Part shown: piece after piece, positions 16,501 through 25,554 of the stretch
How positions within the stretch are numbered: the stretch's first letter is position 1
How the letters are laid out: every line of letters starts with the position of its first letter
Assembly (NCBI RefSeq): GCF_003386205.1
Contig: NZ_QRDY01000026.1
Location: 1 to 53,751, forward strand
Source of the DNA: Cohnella lupini
Lineage (GTDB): Bacteria > Bacillota > Bacilli > Paenibacillales > Paenibacillaceae
Reading direction: 5' to 3'
Length of the DNA stretch: 53,751 nucleotides
Translations under genes and position numbers: made by a program
Notes under the pieces: generated by a model
The model's database searches: none
What the model saw: only the letters and a program-made list of their open reading frames with translations
What the model was told of the DNA's origin: nothing

Positions 16501-19500
16501 TTGAACGCGGATATTTCCGACGAGCTTTCCGGAGTGTCCGAAATCGTAGCGACGCTTGACGGCAAAGCTATCAAGTTGCCTTACGCTACCTCTTCCTCCT
16601 TACTGAGCGGAGGTGACCACGTATTCGTCGTCACGGCAAACGATAAAGTCGGAAATACGAGCACGGCTACCGTGAAATTCACCGTACCTAACGAGAACCC
16701 GCTGGCTCCCGAACTGGTTGCGCCCGATTTCGGAGCAAGCAGTATCGGCAACACCGTCGGTCTAACCGTTAAAGTAAACGATCCTACCGGCGACGATATG
16801 GACGTGTCGTTCTACAGAGGCTTTAAATACGACGCAAACGTTCCGAACGTATTCGCAGGCTTCCGCGGCGCAGCCGCTACCGAGCCGCCGAAGCAGCAAG
16901 TCCCGGGCGGGGAAAATCCTTTCGCCGCTGAAGATTACGCGAAAATCGGCAAGCTCGACGGCGACTATCTCGTCGACGATTCCGTCGAGAATTTCCCTTA
17001 TCAACGGTTCGATGTTTCCCTCGATCCGTCCGTGAAAGAGACGGATAAAGTGAACGTCAGCTGGAGGGGCAAATCGTTGGAGGGCCGCAAGGTGACTCTG
17101 TATGCATGGAGCCCTGCGGAGTCGAAATGGAAGGCGCTCGATACGAAAGTGGCGGGAACGGAAGACTTCGACCTGACTGCGGACGTCAAAGCAGGAGACT
17201 ACGCGAAGAGTTCGACAATTCACGTTATGATCCAAGACGAGATCGCCGTGGAGAATGCTAGTCCAATCAGTCAAGACGAGATCACCATGGAGAAGGCTGG
17301 TCCGATCAGCCAAGAAAATTACGACTTCACGTTCGCTTGGATGTCGGATACGCAATATTATTCGAAGAGTTATCCTTACATCTATCAAGGAATCGTGAAA
17401 TGGATCGCCGACAATAAAGAGAAAGAAAAAATCAAATACGTCATCCACACGGGCGACATCGTCGATAATGCCGATCAAGACTATCAATGGCAAGAAGCCG
17501 ACAAGGACATGAAGGTGATCGAAGAAGCCAACATTCCTTACGGCGTGCTTGCCGGCAACCACGACGTCATGCATCAGACGAACGACTACAGTTACTATAA
17601 TCAGTATTTCGGAGAAGATCGTTTCAAGGACGAGCCTACTTACGGCGAATCCTACGAGAACAACAAAGGACATTACGATCTGGTTTCCTCGAACGGCAAC
17701 GACTTCATTATCGTATATATGGGTTGGGGCTACGGAGACAAGGAAATCGATTGGATTAACGAAGTCCTGGCCAAGTATCCGAATCGCAAAGCGATTCTGA
17801 ACTTCCACGAATACCTTCTCGTATCCGGTATTCGCGCGCCGATGGCGGATAAAGTATTCGAAAGAGTCGTCATACCGAATAAAAACGTGTTTGCCGTTCT
17901 TTCCGGACATTATCACAACTCGCAGTTGCTTCCCGACAAAATCGACGACAACAACGACGGCGTAACCGATCGCACCGTCTATCAAATGCTTGCCGATTAT
18001 CAAGGAGCGCCGGAAGGCGGACTCGGATATATCCGATTGTTGCAATTCGACATGGCGAACAACAAAGTCCACGTCAAGTCGTATTCCCCGTACTTGGACG
18101 ATTATAACTACTATAATCCCGAGACTGACGGGAATAAGGACGAGTTCTCGATCGACTTGAATCTTGAATCGGTAACGAAACGAGTGGCCACCGATTACGT
18201 AGGCGTAAGGGTATACTCGGACCAACTGATTGCGAAGAAGCCAGGGGTCAAGAGCGGCAGCGAAGTATCCGCCCAGTGGAGCGGACTAGCTCCGAACTCT
18301 ACCTACGAATGGTACGCGCTGGCCGAGGACGCGAATTCTGGTAACAAACTGTCGGAGATTTGGAAATTTACTACCCGCACGACGGCGAGCTCTGGAGGCG
18401 GAGTGGTCATTCCTACTCTGGCCGATAAAGTCATCCATGTGAAGCCTTTAGCGGATCAAAGCTATAGCGTCGACGAGGATTCCATCGTGAAAGCCATCGA
18501 CGGTAAATCCTCGACGGTTATCGAAATTCAATTGGACGGATTGTCCGTCGACAATGGGCAATTCAAGCTTCAGTTAAGCGGCAAAGGCATAGCATCCGCG
18601 CGGCTTAAAGAGTCCACCCTGAAGATCGTAACTCCTAACTTTACGCTCATGGTTCCCGCTACGGCCTTGCCTGCCAATGCCGACGGAGCGGATTACCTGA
18701 CGCTTAAGGTAGATACGGCCGAGAACGCGGTAAACCCGAGCGATATCGCGGGAGCGATCGGTCAGAATAAGGATTACTCCGCAACGGGTCTAGTATTTAA
18801 TCTTCAGCTCGTGGCAACTAAGAACGGCGTAGAAACTCAACTGCACCAATTCGGAGAAGACCTTAAGGTTGAGCGGACATTGACTTCCGAGCAGCTTGCA
18901 GACTTGGATCCCGATTATGCCGGAGTCTACTTCCTGAACGGCGATCAAGTCGAGTATATGGGCGGCAAGTTCGTCGGTAAGGCGGTAAGCTTCGAAACGA
19001 ACCATTTCTCCGAGTTCGCGGTTCTTGAATATCATAAGAACTTCGTGGACATGGCAGGAAATTGGGCGGAATCGTATACGCAGAAACTAGCCGCGAAACA
19101 TATTATCGACGGCGTGGATGCGAATCACTTCGCTCCGAACAAAGCCGTAACGCGTGCGGATTTCGCCGTGATGGCCGTCAAAGCCCTAGGCTTTGGCAAA
19201 CCGGTTTCTACCAATCCGTTTAAGGACATTAAGCCGGGCATGTACTATACTTCTTACGTTGCCAAGGCAAGCGAGCTTGGCATCATCGAAGGCAACAAAG
19301 GTCTATTCCGTCCGTCCGATATCATCACCCGCGAGGAAGCGGCGGTTATCTTACTGAGATTCTATCAGTATGAACATAAAGCCGACATACCTGTTGCGGC
19401 CGGAACGGATTTCGCCGATATCGGCAAAGCATCGACTTGGGCCCAAGCCTCCATCCGCAGCGCGCAAGCCCTGGGACTGGTCAACGGCAAAGGCGGCAAT

Positions 19501-19572
19501 CGTTACGATCCGAAGTCGAGCGTGACGCGCGCCGAAATCTCGAAATTGATTATTACGGCTATGCAGAAGTAA
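13534..19572 (+). CDS. Giant SLH-anchored metallophosphoesterase with lamin-tail domains
   Basis: This is a 2012-residue secreted protein starting at TTG 13534. In order: a signal peptide (1-30), a lamin-tail (LTD) domain from ~60 (LLITELVPDTTNVSSADAYE), two Ig-like modules (~245-445), a second LTD from ~458 (LLVTEVVPDSANV), further Ig/Big-type modules (~645-1100), a calcineurin-like phosphoesterase (~1262-1530), a fibronectin-like module, a beta-rich stretch, and three SLH domains (~1836-2011) that bind the wall. The phosphoesterase keeps the metal ligands: D1272 (SDTQ, Gln in place of the usual His), D1308 (GDIVDN), N1342-H1343 (GNHD), H1425 (FHEY), and H1459 and H1461 (GHYH). A role in surface phosphate release or nucleotide/DNA hydrolysis is possible. 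A terminator follows. Confidence 0.92.
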   Translation: MLNRSFKRWVSILSVASLLLSSAYRPVSAEPVEQPGIVVEEPVTAVEEPGLSVADAGIAVAAPNLLITELVPDTTNVSSADAYEFIEVYNNSTAPINLKDYELVYRKGTADGTVWSPENKDADMILAPKTSGVIWVFNNAALTVDQFNANFRTNFKEGVNLFRYSGAMANSGSLASPVNIAFRDMSKTEIVVASYWDDKETLPDMGIFYGLPTDGKNMIKMPQAANYKATPGVVADYQVTPAAEYVNQPPVITYDSPKLAFNGSSFPVTAQILNAEMTSGSDSVTAAVYYKADEASVYSSVYLSLVAEGSYKVDIPKEALTGQQLHYYVEAKDSVNTAKTDVYSVPILDGQALPINHEPVLEADAMKDLVFNAQIFNAEQGPSLSAVVYYKTEHMTAFKSTAMKSTNGTDYTVTLPKDKLFEKTMQYYIQTSNGFRTVKSDTYTVMVKTPSFDAQKAPPLLVTEVVPDSANVVDGTADAYEFIEVYNNTDRDINYKDYTLRYRYTDKGPDGDVLWPVDPNKTVIIPAGKAVVFWVINSQNTALTVANFNTNYGLTGNNSLVEDRDIFRIKNDGMANGGPRGLIVASNTGTEISGAYYDTDEETVENKGIFYMVPFNGITKMNQYSAGLSKATPGSVDSIQVPAVPVNLTDDTVAPTISDQTGKTEVSQSDNLEIVGDVKDDRQVSTVTLYYRTDKSTVYKQVNLTESFADTMYHATLFSPDLIGRAYVEYYFVASDGTNETRTDPVKMNITGGSDHSPLRLNLANGEYVFGDKIIKGTGESVDPSTLQLSIDDKLLTESLYNAAEKDAYFAFDVTNVNYYFKNGVTMGEEIIKIFLDPINTFTTLSVPIQADRLKEGSNVISIRAGTKASPFDDSPTENKDDFEIKNIRLVLADGTELYDPLYSNPDTIIKMGDTAGKNPFLNFNFSVPASKLASRAYAWDTTKVGDGTHKVTVVNGQTVVTANVSVDNTAPSIKTSVEDGKEYRGAISLNADISDELSGVSEIVATLDGKAIKLPYATSSSLLSGGDHVFVVTANDKVGNTSTATVKFTVPNENPLAPELVAPDFGASSIGNTVGLTVKVNDPTGDDMDVSFYRGFKYDANVPNVFAGFRGAAATEPPKQQVPGGENPFAAEDYAKIGKLDGDYLVDDSVENFPYQRFDVSLDPSVKETDKVNVSWRGKSLEGRKVTLYAWSPAESKWKALDTKVAGTEDFDLTADVKAGDYAKSSTIHVMIQDEIAVENASPISQDEITMEKAGPISQENYDFTFAWMSDTQYYSKSYPYIYQGIVKWIADNKEKEKIKYVIHTGDIVDNADQDYQWQEADKDMKVIEEANIPYGVLAGNHDVMHQTNDYSYYNQYFGEDRFKDEPTYGESYENNKGHYDLVSSNGNDFIIVYMGWGYGDKEIDWINEVLAKYPNRKAILNFHEYLLVSGIRAPMADKVFERVVIPNKNVFAVLSGHYHNSQLLPDKIDDNNDGVTDRTVYQMLADYQGAPEGGLGYIRLLQFDMANNKVHVKSYSPYLDDYNYYNPETDGNKDEFSIDLNLESVTKRVATDYVGVRVYSDQLIAKKPGVKSGSEVSAQWSGLAPNSTYEWYALAEDANSGNKLSEIWKFTTRTTASSGGGVVIPTLADKVIHVKPLADQSYSVDEDSIVKAIDGKSSTVIEIQLDGLSVDNGQFKLQLSGKGIASARLKESTLKIVTPNFTLMVPATALPANADGADYLTLKVDTAENAVNPSDIAGAIGQNKDYSATGLVFNLQLVATKNGVETQLHQFGEDLKVERTLTSEQLADLDPDYAGVYFLNGDQVEYMGGKFVGKAVSFETNHFSEFAVLEYHKNFVDMAGNWAESYTQKLAAKHIIDGVDANHFAPNKAVTRADFAVMAVKALGFGKPVSTNPFKDIKPGMYYTSYVAKASELGIIEGNKGLFRPSDIITREEAAVILLRFYQYEHKADIPVAAGTDFADIGKASTWAQASIRSAQALGLVNGKGGNRYDPKSSVTRAEISKLIITAMQK

Positions 19573-19599
19573 TAAGTAAAGAATGACGGAACACCAAAG

Positions 19600-19641
19600 C
19601 GGGACAAATCAGGAATCATTCTCTGATTTGTCCCGTTTTTT
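19600..19641 (+). terminator. Strong terminator after the phosphoesterase gene
   Basis: A perfect 13-bp stem, CGGGACAAATCAG (19600-19612) with CTGATTTGTCCCG (19623-19635), closes a 10-base loop and is followed by six T. Confidence 0.93.
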
Positions 19642-19766
19642 CGGTTATCGGTAAACTGTTCAAGGTGGTGTGCATACGGCGATTTCGTTTAATAAGCTAT
19701 CGACATTTGACGACAACGGGGTGGATGACGGATGATATTTTCATGTCGAGGAAGGGAGCAAGCACT

Positions 19767-21338
19767 ATGAAACCAGTGAAAGTCATGATCGTCGACGACG
19801 AGATTCTCGCGATTGAACATATACGTCGGCTCGTTCCGTGGCAGCTACTCGGCTACGAGATCGTTTGTACGACTACGAATCCTTCGAAGGCGCCCGAATT
19901 GGCGCGGGAGTATCATGCGGACCTGGCAATCTTAGACATCGTAATGCCCGGGATGGATGGATTGGAGCTTTGCAGACAGTTGGCCGCGCAGGGAACGGTC
20001 TCAAGAATCGTGTTGCTAACCTCCTACAAGGAATTCGAATATGCCAAGGAAGCGGTCAAGCTTGGCGTGTCCAACTACTGGGTTAAGCATGAGCTGGATG
20101 CGGAGACGCTGAAACGCGAATTGGGCGGCTTGAGGCAGGAGATCGAGAACGTTAGGAGACAGAGGGACGGAGACCTGAGCCGACTGCTGGTAGACTGGCT
20201 CGGAGGCCGGCCGATAACGGACGGGCAATGGAGGACGCTTGCGGGCGCGGGGAATAACGGCGAGCCGTCCGGAGCGCTTCATTTGGTCGTGCTTCAGTCC
20301 GATCGCCCCTATCCTTTAATGAGCGGGATCACGTCCGACGAGTTGCCGAATGGCTTGGAACTGCCAATGGATTGGCCTGAGGGAGGAAGCCGGGAGTGGA
20401 TGTTCGCGGTACGGTTTCTAGATAGCCACTTCGTCCTGATCGGTGCGGACGAATCCAGCAGAGGAGAGGGAAAGCTACGGGAGCTGCTCGAGGATAAAGC
20501 TGTTTCCGCTAGACGAGTGATGGAGCGAATGACCGGAGTCACGGCGACCATGGCGATCGCCTATGGAATCAGGGACAGAACGGAAGTGCCGGGTAAGGTA
20601 GCCGAGGCCATGCGATGGCTATCCCGATCCGTCTTCTACGGTCCTAGACATACTTTTCGATTAAACGAGATTCGTCAGGAGGACATTTCCGCGCATTCGT
20701 GGGCTTGGGAGGAGGGCGTCTCCCGGATAAGAGATGCTTTGTCCGCATTCCGGCTCGAGGATGCGATGCGGGAATTGAAGGAGTTGTTCGGGCAAGCGGC
20801 TGAAGCGAGAGATATAACCGGATTCAGCTATCTTTGCAGACAATTGGCGGCAGCATTAAATAGGGTGAGAACTTCGGTTCACCGGCCTTCGCTTGCGGAG
20901 GCGTGGTCGTCGGGGCAGATCGATTCGTCGGGATGGTCTTCGCTGGACGGTATACAGGCTTGGTTTGCAGCCGAGTTGGATGTACTTCACGCATCCAATA
21001 GCGTTCAGTCCGTAATGTCCCGTAAAGTTCGCCAAGCGCTGGATTACATGGAGAAGCATTATGCCGATGCGTCCGTCGATACCGATACGGTTGCAAGGCA
21101 GCTCGGAATCAGCCGGGACTACCTGCGACACATGTTCAAGGAGGAGACTGGCCAGACGGTACTCGACCGGTTAACCGATATTCGAATGGAACGCGCATCG
21201 GCTATGCTCGACGATGGAAAGCTTAAGGTGTACGAAATCGCGGAGCGCGTGGGTTTCCGTAACAGCCAATATTTCAGCCAAGTATTCCGTAAGTCGAAAG
21301 GCATGAGCCCGCTTGAATACACGGAGAGGCAGAGGTGA
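19767..21338 (+). CDS. YesN-type response regulator (REC + AraC HTH)
   Basis: A 523-residue regulator starting at ATG 19767 after GAAGGGA. The receiver domain (1-120) has the acidic pair D10-D11, phosphoacceptor D57 (LAILDIVMPGMDG) and the conserved switch and Lys region (LTSYKEFEYAKEA). A long middle part (~150-410) is typical of YesN-like regulators. The C-terminus (~420-520) is an AraC-type double HTH (VARQLGISRDYLRHMFKEE, EIAERVGFRNSQYFSQVFRK). It is followed after six bases by its partner kinase gene and probably activates the downstream sugar transport operon. A possible promoter (TTGACG 19707-19712, GATGAT 19731-19736) is upstream. Confidence 0.95.
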   Translation: MKPVKVMIVDDEILAIEHIRRLVPWQLLGYEIVCTTTNPSKAPELAREYHADLAILDIVMPGMDGLELCRQLAAQGTVSRIVLLTSYKEFEYAKEAVKLGVSNYWVKHELDAETLKRELGGLRQEIENVRRQRDGDLSRLLVDWLGGRPITDGQWRTLAGAGNNGEPSGALHLVVLQSDRPYPLMSGITSDELPNGLELPMDWPEGGSREWMFAVRFLDSHFVLIGADESSRGEGKLRELLEDKAVSARRVMERMTGVTATMAIAYGIRDRTEVPGKVAEAMRWLSRSVFYGPRHTFRLNEIRQEDISAHSWAWEEGVSRIRDALSAFRLEDAMRELKELFGQAAEARDITGFSYLCRQLAAALNRVRTSVHRPSLAEAWSSGQIDSSGWSSLDGIQAWFAAELDVLHASNSVQSVMSRKVRQALDYMEKHYADASVDTDTVARQLGISRDYLRHMFKEETGQTVLDRLTDIRMERASAMLDDGKLKVYEIAERVGFRNSQYFSQVFRKSKGMSPLEYTERQR

Positions 21339-21344
21339 GCGTCC

Positions 21345-23087
21345 GTGCGAATGAAGATCCGCAACAAAATAATTCTTAGTACGGCGCTCGTTGTCTCGTT
21401 CTCGCTAATCGTTAGCGGTTTTTTCATATACGACTATGCACGGGGCATCATTCGCGAACAATCGATCCGAGACAGTCGGACTAAGCTGGCGCAAATCTCG
21501 TTCCAACTGAACAAAGTCCAAGAGCAGGTCATGAAGACGGCGGAGTATATCGTATCGGACGAGGAGATTACCGAACTTGTATATGCGCGCGCCGGTCCGG
21601 ACATCGAAACCGAATATTTCCGCAAGCAGGCCGTTCAAGATAAGCTGGGACGGTTCGTTGCGCTTAACAACTTTATTCTGAACGTGTTAATCGTGCGTCC
21701 GGACGGGGGGACGTTCTCGAATTATAGCGGGTACGAGGACTATTTCGCCGAATACGTGAAGCAGGATTGGTTCGTGAAAATGAAAGATTCGCGCCGGAAT
21801 TACTCGGAGCCGCATCCGTTCTTCTTCATCAGCGGCAACCGTCAAGTTTTCAGCTACGTGTTGCAGTATCGCCCGATCGGCCAGCAGACGTCTGCCGACA
21901 GTTATTTGGTCCTCGACATCGCCTATTCGGAATTGTCGAACGTATTCCTTCAAAGCTCGAGGGACTTCGAGCAAATAGAGCTGTTCACGGGCGCCAACGC
22001 GCTATTGTATTCAACGGGCAAAGAGCTGCAGCCGTCGGACGAAGAATCCATGAAGGAGGCGCTGCGCTCCGGCCAATCGTTTCGGGAGGATGCCGACCGG
22101 ATCGTTCTGACCGACGAGACGATGAACCAAGACTGGAAACAAGCGGCGCTGCTGTCGAAGTCGAGACTATTCGAGAAAATCAATCGGATTTTCTACTTTT
22201 ACATCGTTATCATTCTAAGCGGCATCGCCGTCACCTTGGTCGTCATGTTGCCGATCATCGTCAATCTGACTAAGCCTTTGATTCGGCTTACCAACGCGAT
22301 GAAGCGGGTAGCGGTAGGAGACTTAGGAACGAGCGTCGCAATTCGAAGCGGGGACGAGTTGGAAATATTGGGAGCAGGATTCAACCGAATGGTGGAGGAT
22401 CTCCGTCATCTAGTAGATACTTCGATTCGTAACGAAGAGACGAAGCGCAAAATGCAGATCGACCTGTTGATGGCGCAGATTAATCCCCACTTTGTGTACA
22501 ACACGCTCAATACGGTCATCTATTTGTCGCACGCTAACCGCAATGGGCAAGTCGTTGAAGTCACGCAAGCGCTGATCGGCATTCTGCAGGATACGATCAA
22601 AACCGGCGAAGGGGCGGTTCGGGCATCGCTGGCCGAGGAGAAGCAAATCGTCGATAAATACGCGGTTATTCAACAAACCCGTTATCCCGGTCGCTTCCGG
22701 CTGATCTGGGAGCTTGAAGACGCGCTTCTCGGTCAACCCGTTCCTAGAATGGCGATGCAGCCGATCGTGGAGAATGCCATCGTGCACGGGATCATCCCTT
22801 CCGATCGGGAAGAGGGCAAGATCATCGTTCGCGCTTACCGGGACGACGCGCAGATGTGTCTCGAAGTCGAGGATAACGGCAGGGGAATGGATACCTCGGA
22901 CTCGGAGGAGAGCAACTTGCCTAAGAGCACGGACCGAACGAGAGGAATCGGGCTGTCCAATATTCGGGACAGGCTATACACCGATTTCGGAGCGGCAGCG
23001 CGGTTAGAGGTGAGCAGCGAGAAGGATGTAGGGACGGTCGTTCGGATTCGTATTCCGCTAGCAGGGCCGGTTAACGAATCCTCTTGA
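21345..23087 (+). CDS. YesM-type sensor histidine kinase
   Basis: A 580-residue membrane kinase; GTG 21345 follows AGAGGTGAG and ATG 21351 is an alternative. A first membrane helix (~10-28) and a second (~285-310) flank a dCache-like extracellular sensor domain, followed by a HAMP domain (~310-365). The His_kinase domain has phosphoacceptor H382 in QINPHFVYNTLN. The C-terminal HATPase_c shows VENAIVHGI, EDNGRGM and GIGLSNIRDRL. The sensor probably detects an oligosaccharide or its binding protein, as for other YesMN pairs. It forms an operon with the regulator upstream. Confidence 0.95.
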   Translation: MRMKIRNKIILSTALVVSFSLIVSGFFIYDYARGIIREQSIRDSRTKLAQISFQLNKVQEQVMKTAEYIVSDEEITELVYARAGPDIETEYFRKQAVQDKLGRFVALNNFILNVLIVRPDGGTFSNYSGYEDYFAEYVKQDWFVKMKDSRRNYSEPHPFFFISGNRQVFSYVLQYRPIGQQTSADSYLVLDIAYSELSNVFLQSSRDFEQIELFTGANALLYSTGKELQPSDEESMKEALRSGQSFREDADRIVLTDETMNQDWKQAALLSKSRLFEKINRIFYFYIVIILSGIAVTLVVMLPIIVNLTKPLIRLTNAMKRVAVGDLGTSVAIRSGDELEILGAGFNRMVEDLRHLVDTSIRNEETKRKMQIDLLMAQINPHFVYNTLNTVIYLSHANRNGQVVEVTQALIGILQDTIKTGEGAVRASLAEEKQIVDKYAVIQQTRYPGRFRLIWELEDALLGQPVPRMAMQPIVENAIVHGIIPSDREEGKIIVRAYRDDAQMCLEVEDNGRGMDTSDSEESNLPKSTDRTRGIGLSNIRDRLYTDFGAAARLEVSSEKDVGTVVRIRIPLAGPVNESS

Positions 23088-23100
23088 TCGGTCCGACCGC

Positions 23101-23124
23101 CGGATTTTATACAAAATCTCCGGT
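23101..23124 (+). promoter_or_regulatory. Palindrome upstream of the sugar-binding protein gene
   Basis: CCGGATTTTATACAAAATCTCCGG contains the perfect inverted repeat GATTTT-ATAC-AAAATC flanked by CCG and CGG. It lies ~90 bases upstream of the binding-protein gene. It could be the binding site of the YesN-type regulator or a weak terminator after the kinase gene; no T run follows, which favours an operator. The stated start and end are approximate to one or two bases. Confidence 0.4.
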
Positions 23125-23209
23125 TTGACTCGTTACGACGAAGCTGGACCCGGGAGTAAGATTAAAGACGAGAAACGCTTTCATCATCTTCTTGGGGGGA
23201 TTGTACAAA

Positions 23210-24589
23210 ATGAAAAAAAAGAGAATGGCCAAAGGCTTATCCGGCTTGATGGCCGTGCTGATGCTGACGGGATTGCTTGCGGCATGCGGCGGTAATAACG
23301 ATAACGCGTCTCCATCCGCGTCTTCGTCAACCGAAGGAAGCCCGGCCGCATCGACGGGATCTTCCGCGGAAGCGGATCCGGCCCAAATGAGCGGCACCGT
23401 CAAAGTATGGGATTGGGACGAAGCGTTCCAGACCGGCATGATCGCGGAATTCAACAAGAAATATCCGAACATCAAGGTTGAAGTGACCGTCGTCAACCCG
23501 AACGATTACTTGCAGAAGCTTCAGAGCGGCATCGCTTCCGGTTCCGACGTACCGGACGTCATTCTCGGCGAATCGGCTTATCGCGGTAAGCTGTTCGATC
23601 TGGATGTGTTGGACAATCTCGAAGCGGCGCCTTATAACTTCGACAAGAGCACCATCGTCGATTACGTGCTGCCTTACGTTTCCAATTCCAAGGGTGAGGT
23701 AATCGCGGTCGATCAGTCGCTGACTCCGGCGGGTTTCGCTTATCGCAGAGACTTGGCTAAGCAATATTGGGGCACCGACGATCCGGCCGAGATCGCGGCT
23801 ATGATTCCCACTTGGGACGATTTCATCGCAAAAGGGACCGAGTTAAAGGACAAGAGCGGCGGTAAAGTGCTTATGTTCCCAGGTCTAGGCGACGCCTTCC
23901 TCGCACTTAAGGGTCAGAACTTCGGTTCTTACGTTAACGGGACTGAAATCGATCTGACGACTAAGCTGCAGAAACCGCTGCAGAAGCTGTTTCAAATGAA
24001 AGATGCCGGCATTCTCGGCAAGAACGAGCTGTGGACGCCTGCCTGGTCTTCATCGATGGCTAAGGGAGAGTTCATGTTCTATCCGATGGCACCGTGGGGC
24101 GCTAAGTGGCACATTGCGGCGAACGATCCGGACGGTTCCGGCCACTGGGGCCTCGTCAAGGCACCGGAAGGCGGGTTCACGCGCGGTGGAACGGCTGTCG
24201 GTATCTATAAGGACAGCAAAGTGAAAGATGCGGCATGGGCATTCATTCAATACGCTTACTTGTCGGACGAAGGTTCCGCATATAACTTCAAGACGTTCGG
24301 CAACATGACTAGCTCGAAGTCTTTCTACGAAACTCAGAAAGCGCTTATCGAAGCGCCGGGACCATACGACGAATTCTTCGGCGGCCAGAATTTGGCAAGC
24401 TATTTCATGGATGAGATCGTGCCCGAGGTGCAGGGCGAGCCGCAATCCCAATACGATTCCGTAGTGGATTCCGTATTTAACGCGCTGTACCCGCTATGGA
24501 CGAAGGATGGATCGGCAACCGCCGAATCCGCGCTTAAGAAATTCATCGATGAAACTAAGATCAAGGCGAACGGCGCGACCATCAAGTAA
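23210..24589 (+). CDS. Extracellular sugar-binding lipoprotein of an ABC importer
   Basis: This solute-binding protein of 459 residues starts at ATG 23210, nine bases after GGGGGGA. A lipoprotein signal with lipobox LAAC puts Cys26 at the mature N-terminus, followed by a Ser/Ala-rich linker. The rest fits the family 1 carbohydrate-binding proteins (GTVKVWDWDEAFQTGMIAEFNKKYPNIKVEV near residue 65, then SGSDVPDVILGE). The ligand cannot be told from sequence; the GH2 enzyme in the same cluster suggests a beta-linked oligosaccharide. The two permease genes follow after 29 bases; no ATPase gene is present, so a shared MsmX-type ATPase is likely. Confidence 0.94.
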   Translation: MKKKRMAKGLSGLMAVLMLTGLLAACGGNNDNASPSASSSTEGSPAASTGSSAEADPAQMSGTVKVWDWDEAFQTGMIAEFNKKYPNIKVEVTVVNPNDYLQKLQSGIASGSDVPDVILGESAYRGKLFDLDVLDNLEAAPYNFDKSTIVDYVLPYVSNSKGEVIAVDQSLTPAGFAYRRDLAKQYWGTDDPAEIAAMIPTWDDFIAKGTELKDKSGGKVLMFPGLGDAFLALKGQNFGSYVNGTEIDLTTKLQKPLQKLFQMKDAGILGKNELWTPAWSSSMAKGEFMFYPMAPWGAKWHIAANDPDGSGHWGLVKAPEGGFTRGGTAVGIYKDSKVKDAAWAFIQYAYLSDEGSAYNFKTFGNMTSSKSFYETQKALIEAPGPYDEFFGGQNLASYFMDEIVPEVQGEPQSQYDSVVDSVFNALYPLWTKDGSATAESALKKFIDETKIKANGATIK

Positions 24590-24618
24590 AATAAACGGCA
24601 AAACGAGGTGCGGAACAG

Positions 24619-25554
24619 ATGAGCGTATCTTCCGCCGTATCCCGCAAACGCAAATGGGGGCCACGCATGTGGCCCTATCTTTTCTCGCTGCCGTTTGTGT
24701 TGACGTATGCGGCTTTCCAATTATACCCTGTCATCTATTCGTTCGTGCTTAGCCTTTACGATTGGAATGGCATTAGCGACAGAAGCTTTATCGGTTTCAA
24801 GAATTACGTCCAGCTATGGACGAACGACCCGCTCTTCATCAAGTCGTTGTGGAATACGCTGATCATGATGGGCATGTTCATTCCGGTGACCTTGATCCTA
24901 GGTCTCACGCTCGCTTATTGGACGTTTCATCTCGTTCGAGGGAAGAATTTGATCCAGACGATTAACGTGTTGCCTTACATCACGACCCCTGTAGCGATCG
25001 GCTTCATTTTCTCCTACCTGTTCGATTGGCAGACCGGTCTCGTGAACTTGTTCCTGACGAAGGTCGGCATACTGGAAGAAGGTTTCTATTGGCTTCAGGA
25101 CGAATGGGGCTCACGGGCGATAATCGCTTTGATGGTCGTATGGCGCAACCTCGGGTATTTCATGATCATCTATATGGCCGGAATGACGATTATACCGCAA
25201 GACGTCTATGAAGCTGCTAAAGTGGACGGCTCCACGGGACTGCATACTTTCCGTACGATTACGATGCCATTGCTTCGTAACATTACCGTATTCCTTGTCG
25301 TTACGTCCGTTATCAGCGGATTTCAATTGTTCGACGAGCCGAAACTGCTCTACGGCGGCTGGTCGGGGTCGGCCCAAGTGGGCGGTCCGGATAATTCCGC
25401 GCTTACGATTATATGGAAATTCGTGGACGAATCGTTCATTTCCAATACCCGTTTCGGCTATGCTTCGGCGATCGCGTATTCGCTATTCTTGCTGATCCTG
25501 CTCTTCTCCATTGCCAGCTATCGGTTAACGGCGCCTAAGGAGGACAAACGATGA
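24619..25554 (+). CDS. Sugar ABC transporter permease (MalF/UgpA type)
   Basis: A 311-residue inner-membrane permease starting at ATG 24619 after GAGGTGCGG. Six membrane segments are visible. The EAA loop that contacts the ATPase is AAKVDGSTGLHTFRTITMPLL at about residues 201-221. The next gene starts within its stop codon (ATGA, 25551-25554), so the two permeases are translationally coupled and should form a heterodimer. Confidence 0.95.
   Translation: MSVSSAVSRKRKWGPRMWPYLFSLPFVLTYAAFQLYPVIYSFVLSLYDWNGISDRSFIGFKNYVQLWTNDPLFIKSLWNTLIMMGMFIPVTLILGLTLAYWTFHLVRGKNLIQTINVLPYITTPVAIGFIFSYLFDWQTGLVNLFLTKVGILEEGFYWLQDEWGSRAIIALMVVWRNLGYFMIIYMAGMTIIPQDVYEAAKVDGSTGLHTFRTITMPLLRNITVFLVVTSVISGFQLFDEPKLLYGGWSGSAQVGGPDNSALTIIWKFVDESFISNTRFGYASAIAYSLFLLILLFSIASYRLTAPKEDKR

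Noticed and set aside
16762..18225. Long 487-residue minus-strand frame
   Set aside because: It is antisense to the phosphoesterase region, has no recognisable domain, is rich in Val/Ile/Arg as expected for a shadow of this codon usage, and has no start signal.
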